This document shows, one piece after another, positions 59,771 through 64,000 of a stretch of 64,000 bases of DNA. The position numbers and the translations under genes were made by a program. The notes beneath the pieces were generated by a model that was not told the DNA's origin, ran no database searches, and saw nothing but the letters and a program-made list of their open reading frames with translations. The stretch's first letter is position 1; each line of letters begins with the position of its first letter. Source of the DNA: CBDIBC01 sp965276635 (GTDB lineage Bacteria; Actinomycetota; Acidimicrobiia; Acidimicrobiales; Palsa-688); assembly GCA_965276635.1 (NCBI GenBank), contig CBDIBC010000002.1:322120-386119 (forward strand), in the 5' to 3' direction.

Positions 59771-60850
59771 CTAACGACCCAGGATCTCGCTCAGGGCGCC
59801 GAGCAGCAGCGTGACGTTGCGGGGACGGGCGGTGTGGCCCATGCACCCGATGCGCCACGCCCGCCCGGCCCACGGGCCGGCTCCGGCCCCGATCTCGATG
59901 CCGTAGCGCTCGAGCAGCGTGCGGCGGACGCCGACGTCGTCGGCATCGTCGGGGACCCACACCGTCGTGAGCTCGGGCAACCGGTGGCCCTCGGCGGCGG
60001 CCAGCTCCAGGCCCAGCTTGGCCAGGCCGTCCTGGAGGGCCCGTCCGCACGCCTCGTGCCGGGCCCACGAGTGCTCGAGGCCTTCGTCGAGGAGGGCACC
60101 GAGGCCGGCGTGGAGCGAGGTGATCATGGCCACCGGAGCGGTGTGGTGGTACTTGCGGGCCGAGGAGGTGGCGTAGTCGCCGATCAGGCCCAGGTCGAGG
60201 TACCAGCTCTGCGGTCGCTCGATGCGCCGTGCCCACGCCCGGTCGCCGAGGGTGAACGGCGCCAGCCCGGGGGCGACGCCGATGCACTTCTGCGTGCCGC
60301 TGTAGGCGACATCGACTCCCCAGTCGTCGATGGCCACCGGGATACCGCCGAGGGATGTGACGCAGTCGGCGAGCACGAGGGCGTCGCCCTTGCCGGCGGC
60401 CACCGCCGCCACGTCGTTGCGGACACCGGTGCTGGTCTCGGCGTGGACGAGTGCGATCAGCGTGGGCGAACGGTGCGCGTCGAGGACCGCCTGCGGGTCG
60501 AGCGGCTGCCCCCACGGAGCATCGACCCGCACCACCTCGGCACCGGTGCGGGCGGCCGCGTCGCACATGCGCTCGCCGAACAGCCCGTTGACGCCGATGA
60601 CCGCCACGTCGCCGGGACCGACCAGGTTCACGAAGGCGGCTTCCATGCCCGCCGAGCCGGTCCCCGACACGGGCAGGGTCAGAGCGTTGCCCGTGCGCCA
60701 GACCGTGCGGAGCCGCTCGCAGGTCTCGTCCAGCACCTGGAGGAAGTCCGGGTCCAGATGGCCCAGCAACGGTCGCGACAGGCCGGCGGTGGCTTCGGGA
60801 TAGGGGTTGGATGGACCCGGGCCCATCAGGACGCGATCGATCGAGGGCAT
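59771..60850 (-). CDS. Class V aminotransferase (alanine/ureidoglycine-glyoxylate type)
   Basis: A 359-residue PLP enzyme. It has the family start MGPGPSNPYPE, PVSGTGSAGMEAAFVNLVGPGD, LVHAETSTGV, VLADCVTSLGGIPVAIDDWGVDVAYSGTQKCI (PLP lysine in SGTQK) and ending RIGCMGH. This matches alanine-glyoxylate, serine-glyoxylate and (S)-ureidoglycine-glyoxylate aminotransferases. The last would complete purine catabolism but the gene is 53 kb from the island. TAGCAT lies 6 nt before the ATG. Confidence 0.88.
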   Translation of the reverse strand: MPSIDRVLMGPGPSNPYPEATAGLSRPLLGHLDPDFLQVLDETCERLRTVWRTGNALTLPVSGTGSAGMEAAFVNLVGPGDVAVIGVNGLFGERMCDAAARTGAEVVRVDAPWGQPLDPQAVLDAHRSPTLIALVHAETSTGVRNDVAAVAAGKGDALVLADCVTSLGGIPVAIDDWGVDVAYSGTQKCIGVAPGLAPFTLGDRAWARRIERPQSWYLDLGLIGDYATSSARKYHHTAPVAMITSLHAGLGALLDEGLEHSWARHEACGRALQDGLAKLGLELAAAEGHRLPELTTVWVPDDADDVGVRRTLLERYGIEIGAGAGPWAGRAWRIGCMGHTARPRNVTLLLGALSEILGR

Positions 60851-60950
60851 GCCCCGATGCTACAAACGATGGGGTTCTCGCCACCCTGCGCACGTCGTCG
60901 CCGTCGTGGGCAGGACGGCCGGCGTGGCCCGCTGAGCAGCTGTCGATCGC

Positions 60951-61370
60951 TCAGGCGGTCATGTCGAAGTGGGCGATGACCTTTCGGGGACGGATGCGCA
61001 CGACGAGCTCACCGGGAACGCCGTTGCGCGCCCCGAAGTCGTCGGCCCGCTCCGAGCCCACGTAGCGCGCCGCGATGGCGGTGGCGGTCCGTCGGATCTC
61101 ATCGGGGTCGGCGTCGACCAGGACCGCCTCCCCCTGGATCTGGACGAAGCCGTACGGCGGCTCCTCGAGGTCGACGCAGATCGAGACGCGCCGGTCCCGG
61201 CGCAGGGCCCGACCCTTCGCCGTGTCGGCGCCGGTGTTGCAGACGATCTCGTCGCCCTCCACCAGGAACCACACCGGCGCGACGAGCGGGCGACCGTCAG
61301 AGGCCAGGTAGCACAACTTGGCCGTCCTGGTCCCCTCGGACAGGAATGCCAGGACATCGGGATCGAACAT
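60951..61370 (-). CDS. PPOX-class F420/FMN-binding split-barrel protein
   Basis: A 139-residue split-barrel protein of the pyridoxamine 5'-phosphate oxidase/FDOR class: RTAKLCYLASDGRPLVAPVWFLVEGDEIV, then TGADTAKGRALRRDRRVSICVDLEEPPYGFVQIQGEAVL. In actinobacteria many bind F420. GAAAGGTG lies about 9 nt before the ATG. Substrate unknown. Confidence 0.88.
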   Translation of the reverse strand: MFDPDVLAFLSEGTRTAKLCYLASDGRPLVAPVWFLVEGDEIVCNTGADTAKGRALRRDRRVSICVDLEEPPYGFVQIQGEAVLVDADPDEIRRTATAIAARYVGSERADDFGARNGVPGELVVRIRPRKVIAHFDMTA

Positions 61371-61485
61371 CGCACCCGCACCTTTCTCCGCCGCTGCTGT
61401 GGAGACGCGGCAATTCACGAATGTTGTACCCGAAGCGGGCGCCTTCGCGGTCATGGCCGGCGAGACCACCGGTATCGTCGAGGGG

Positions 61486-62403
61486 ATGGCTACCACGGTC
61501 GTCGCGCTGCCCGGCGAGGATCGTGCGAGCCGACCGACCGCCCGGCTCCTACGGCGGCGACTCCTGGTCGCCGCCGGCGTCGCCCTGGTCGCCGGGGCCG
61601 CCGTCTTCCTGCTCTTCGTGCAGACCCGCCTGGGGCAACGCTTCGACATGGCTGCCTTCGACGGCGCCCACCAGCAGGCGGCGGCCGTGCGGGACGCGCC
61701 GGTGTCGCAGCTGCAGCAGATCACCGCGTACTCCTTCACGGTGGTGCTGCTGGTCCTCGTGGTGATCGGCGCCGTGCGACGCCGCCTGTGGCTCGGCGTG
61801 GCCGCGGCGCTGGCCGCCGGCGTGGCCGTGGTCGGCACCGACGTAGCCAAGACGGTCCTGCCCCGGTCGGACCTGATCTGGGGAGGGTCGGCCGCCAACA
61901 CATTTCCCAGCGGGCACACGGCGACGGCCGTGGCCTGCGCCATGGCTCTGATGTTGGTCAGCCCGCCGCGTTGGCGGGGGCTGGCTGCGGTGGTCGCCGG
62001 CGCCTACGCCTGGATCACGGCCGCCGAGGTCCAGACGGCGGGCTGGCACCGGCCCAGCGACGCGGTCGGCGGCGCCCTGGTGTCATTCGCGTCGGTGACC
62101 CTGGTCGGCGCAGTCGTTGCTCGCCGCCACCCCGTCGACGTCGGCCGGCAGCGGACCCACCGCCTGGCGCTCGGTGTGCTCGGGCTGGTGGCGTTGGCGG
62201 CGGCCGCGGCCACGGCGGTCACGGGTGTCGAGGTGCTGCGCTGGTTCGCCGCTCACCCCGCGGTCCAGCCGCCGTCGGGCATCCTCCACGACTGCTACGT
62301 GACCGGCCTGGCCGGTACGGTGCTGCTGGTCGTGACCTTGATCGCGACCTTGCTGGTCTTGATCGGTCGGCACGACCTCGGCAGCCGGCCCGCCTATCGA
62401 TGA
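61486..62403 (+). CDS. PAP2 family phosphatase, membrane-bound
   Basis: A 305-residue membrane protein with an N-terminal helix, the phosphatase motifs KTVLPRSD, PSGHTATA and GWHRPSDAVGG, and two C-terminal helices. Such enzymes act on lipid or undecaprenyl pyrophosphates. TATCGT at 61473-61478 precedes ATG 61486 by 7 nt, favouring a leaderless start; an upstream ATG at 61453 is less likely. Confidence 0.9.
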   Translation: MATTVVALPGEDRASRPTARLLRRRLLVAAGVALVAGAAVFLLFVQTRLGQRFDMAAFDGAHQQAAAVRDAPVSQLQQITAYSFTVVLLVLVVIGAVRRRLWLGVAAALAAGVAVVGTDVAKTVLPRSDLIWGGSAANTFPSGHTATAVACAMALMLVSPPRWRGLAAVVAGAYAWITAAEVQTAGWHRPSDAVGGALVSFASVTLVGAVVARRHPVDVGRQRTHRLALGVLGLVALAAAAATAVTGVEVLRWFAAHPAVQPPSGILHDCYVTGLAGTVLLVVTLIATLLVLIGRHDLGSRPAYR

Positions 62404-62426
62404 CCGGGTGCCCTCCGAGGGCAAAC

Positions 62427-62627
62427 GTGGACGGTTCGACGACCAAGTGGGCGGCCCACGACATCCCCGATCAGCGCGGACGACGCTATGTCGTGACCGG
62501 GGCCAACAGCGGTCTGGGGGCGGTGGCGGCCGGCGCTCTCGCTGGCGCCGGGGCACACGAGGCCAGGGCCGCCGGGTCGTGGGACCTCTCCAGCCGTCTC
62601 ACCGGCGTCTCCTTTCCGATCGCATAG
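62427..62627 (+). pseudogene. Short-chain dehydrogenase remnant
   Basis: A 66-residue frame whose first ~45 residues match the N-terminus of an NAD(P)-dependent SDR: TTKWAAHDIPDQRGRRYVVTGANSGLGAVAAGALAGAGAH, including the TGxxxGxG cofactor loop. After GAGAH the similarity stops and the frame ends within 22 residues. The catalytic YxxxK region is absent, so this is a 5' fragment. Confidence 0.75.
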
Positions 62628-62647
62628 GCCGGCCCGATCGCATAGGC
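62616..62647 (+). repeat. 18-bp-period duplication at a stop codon
   Basis: CCGATCGCATAGGC occurs at 62616-62629 and 62634-62647. The TAG inside the first copy is the stop codon of the SDR remnant. Confidence 0.8.
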
Positions 62648-62705
62648 GCGTTCCGGGACGGACGGCTGCGGCCCGGCTCCGGCGCAGTACTGCTATCGTG
62701 CTGTC

Positions 62706-62918
62706 ATGTCAGCATGCAAGGTGATCACGGTGCGGGTCTCCCCCGACGAGGCCCGGCGGGCCGAGATCGTGGCCCGGACCGACCGGGTGTCGGTGAACGA
62801 GGTCTTCCGCCTGGCCCTGGCCGAGTACTTCGAGCGCAAGAGGGCGGACGCCGACTTCACCACCAGGGCCCAGGCCCTCGTCGCTCGCGACGCCGAGATC
62901 GTCGGCGGCCGGCGATGA
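62706..62918 (+). CDS. Ribbon-helix-helix-like small protein
   Basis: A 70-residue protein with a beta strand then two helices (CKVITVRVSPDEARRAEIVARTDRVSVNEVFRLALAEYFERKR), the pattern of RHH/CopG-type DNA-binding proteins. TATCGT at 62694-62699 is 6 nt before the ATG, so it is probably leaderless. Its TGA overlaps the ATG of the FUSC-family gene, so the two are coupled; it may regulate that gene. Confidence 0.72.
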   Translation: MSACKVITVRVSPDEARRAEIVARTDRVSVNEVFRLALAEYFERKRADADFTTRAQALVARDAEIVGGRR

Positions 62919-64000
62919 GCGTCGAACCCCTCATGGTGGCCGACGATCCGGCTCCGCCGGTGGCTCCCGCCGGGGCCCCCCCGGTCCCGAGCCGCGAGTG
63001 GGTCGACCGGTTCGTCGGCTCCGACCCCGGCCTGAACCGGTTCCGGAACGCGCTGCAGAGCGTGCTCACCATCGGCCTAATCCTCGGCGCCGAGTGGCTG
63101 TTCGTCCGCGTCACCCACGCCCTGCAGGTCCAAGCCCACGGCGCCAGCCTCCCGGCCGCCGCCGCGGCCAAGGTGGCGGCCGCCAATCACGAGTACCTGG
63201 TGATCGCCATGCTGCTCGGGGCCATCGTGGGCATGCTCTCCAGCTTCGGGGTCATGGATCCGACAGCCAGGGGTCAGCTCGTCACCATGCTGTTCATGCC
63301 CGTCCCCATGGTCGCCGCCCTGGTCCTCGGCATCGCCCTCGGGGGCCACCGGGTCATCGCCCTGGCGTCCCTGGTCGTGATGCTGAGCGTGGGTACCTAC
63401 TGCCGGCGCTTCGGGCCCCGCGGGTTCGTGGCCGGAATGCTGCTGTTCATGGGTGACTTCTTCGGGTTCTTCCTGCACGGGGCGGTGACGATGGCCGATG
63501 TCGGTTGGCTAACCGCCGAGCTGGCGGTGGGCCTGGTCGTGGCCATGATCGTGCGCTTCGGCCTCTTCTACCCGCGCCCGGCAAAGGCGCTGGCCCGGAT
63601 CGAGCGTTCGTACTCGGCCCGGTCCCGGAAGGTCGTCGCCATAGCCCTCGCCCTCTTCGAGCACCCGGACCATGATGATCGGCAGGTGCGGCGCCTGGCC
63701 CACCAGCTCGTCCGGCTGAACGAGGCCGCGCTGATGATCGACGCCCAGCTCGGTGATCCCCTCGCGGTGGCCGACGGTTCCTCGGGCCAGCTGCTGCACC
63801 AGCGCCTGTTCGACATCGAGCTGGCCCTCACCAACGTCGCCCGCTTCGCCCCGGTGCTGGGCCGCCTCGATCTTCCCGTTGACCAGCGCCGAGAGGTGCG
63901 CGAGGCACTGCGCTGCCTCATGGACGCAGATGCTGGAGGCGCCCGGGCGCATGCGCGCGCCCTCATCCAGCTGCTCCGGGAGCCCGGCCCCCTGCCCGGC
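62915..64000 (+). CDS. FUSC-family membrane protein (partial, runs off right edge)
   Basis: At least 362 residues, open to the window end. The start overlaps the RHH gene by 4 bp. After a Pro-rich N-terminus and a soluble SREWVDRFVGSDPGLNRF segment come hydrophobic helices (LTIGLILGAEWLFV, YLVIAMLLGAIVGMLSSFGVMD, LVTMLFMPVPMVAALVLGIALGG, VIALASLVVMLSVGTYCRRFGPRGFVAGMLLFMGDFFGFFLHG), then a long helical soluble domain. This arrangement fits fusaric-acid-resistance-type (FUSC/YccS) efflux proteins. The C-terminus and second membrane bundle are not visible. Confidence 0.7.
   Translation, partial: MSVEPLMVADDPAPPVAPAGAPPVPSREWVDRFVGSDPGLNRFRNALQSVLTIGLILGAEWLFVRVTHALQVQAHGASLPAAAAAKVAAANHEYLVIAMLLGAIVGMLSSFGVMDPTARGQLVTMLFMPVPMVAALVLGIALGGHRVIALASLVVMLSVGTYCRRFGPRGFVAGMLLFMGDFFGFFLHGAVTMADVGWLTAELAVGLVVAMIVRFGLFYPRPAKALARIERSYSARSRKVVAIALALFEHPDHDDRQVRRLAHQLVRLNEAALMIDAQLGDPLAVADGSSGQLLHQRLFDIELALTNVARFAPVLGRLDLPVDQRREVREALRCLMDADAGGARAHARALIQLLREPGPLPG

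Noticed and set aside
1..64000. Prophage or integrated plasmid
   Set aside because: No integrase, phage structural, replication or conjugation genes; gene content is mostly core and metabolic.

Overview
The window is very GC-rich, densely coded bacterial chromosome from a high-GC actinobacterium. Supporting signs are a mycothiol-type nitroreductase homologue, an F420 hydrogenase beta-like protein, a secreted amidase with repeated 'GYW' blades, the tiny actinobacterial ribosomal proteins bL37 and bS22, an Asp-type MurA, and many genes that look leaderless (a TANNNT box 6-9 nt before the start codon). The class Acidimicrobiia fits best, but that is an inference. I found no tRNA, rRNA, CRISPR array, integrase or transposase.

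Layout. 1-2.9 kb (minus): an ABC importer operon (Tat-lipoprotein binding protein, ATPase, two permeases) chained by 4-bp ATGA overlaps and running off the left edge. 3.0-9.9 kb: a purine-ring catabolism island with 5-hydroxyisourate hydrolase, OHCU decarboxylase, a free-standing allophanate-hydrolase-C-like protein, allantoate amidohydrolase and PuuE-type allantoinase (overlapping plus-strand operon), then a PhyH-type dioxygenase, an HpxO-type FAD urate hydroxylase and a cytochrome P450. The operon order matches urate to 5-hydroxyisourate to OHCU to allantoin to allantoate, and the importer probably brings in a substrate of the pathway. 10-20.6 kb: accessory genes (MFS exporter, UBP zinc finger, NhaA, flavin reductase, a PadR remnant, a nucleoside hydrolase bracketed by G-rich minisatellites, the secreted amidase, a DsbA-like protein, and a gene pair whose second member looks like a PD-(D/E)XK nuclease). 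20.8-34 kb: GAF-EAL phosphodiesterase, large NAD-glutamate dehydrogenase, RpiR regulator with thioesterase, O-methyltransferase, RpiB, MurA, MenC, a membrane protein and a DEAD-box helicase. 34-48.3 kb: housekeeping core with xseAB, metallophosphatase, PepN, PfkB kinase, FAH hydrolase, bL37, DUF192, rsmI-metG-tatD-rsmA-ispE and bS22. 48.3-64 kb: FrhB-like protein, MFS, MscS, MarR/YceI with two operators, phosphotriesterase-like hydrolase, HtrA protease, DUF445, M20 peptidase, class V aminotransferase, PPOX protein, PAP2 phosphatase, an SDR remnant, an RHH protein and a FUSC-family membrane protein running off the right edge.

Most notable observations: (i) murA can encode its essential Lys-Asn motif only if translation starts at an ATC codon placed exactly where a leaderless start is expected; (ii) minisatellites of 14-30 bp are abundant, several starting at or just after a stop codon; (iii) long inverted repeats lie in several spacers, and one ~55-bp dispersed repeat occurs twice at convergent gene ends; (iv) tatD carries two single-C frameshifts; (v) a nuclease-like ORF overlaps a small unknown ORF in toxin-antitoxin style; (vi) several catalytic signatures are altered (HIUase C-terminus, DsbA-like CPWA).
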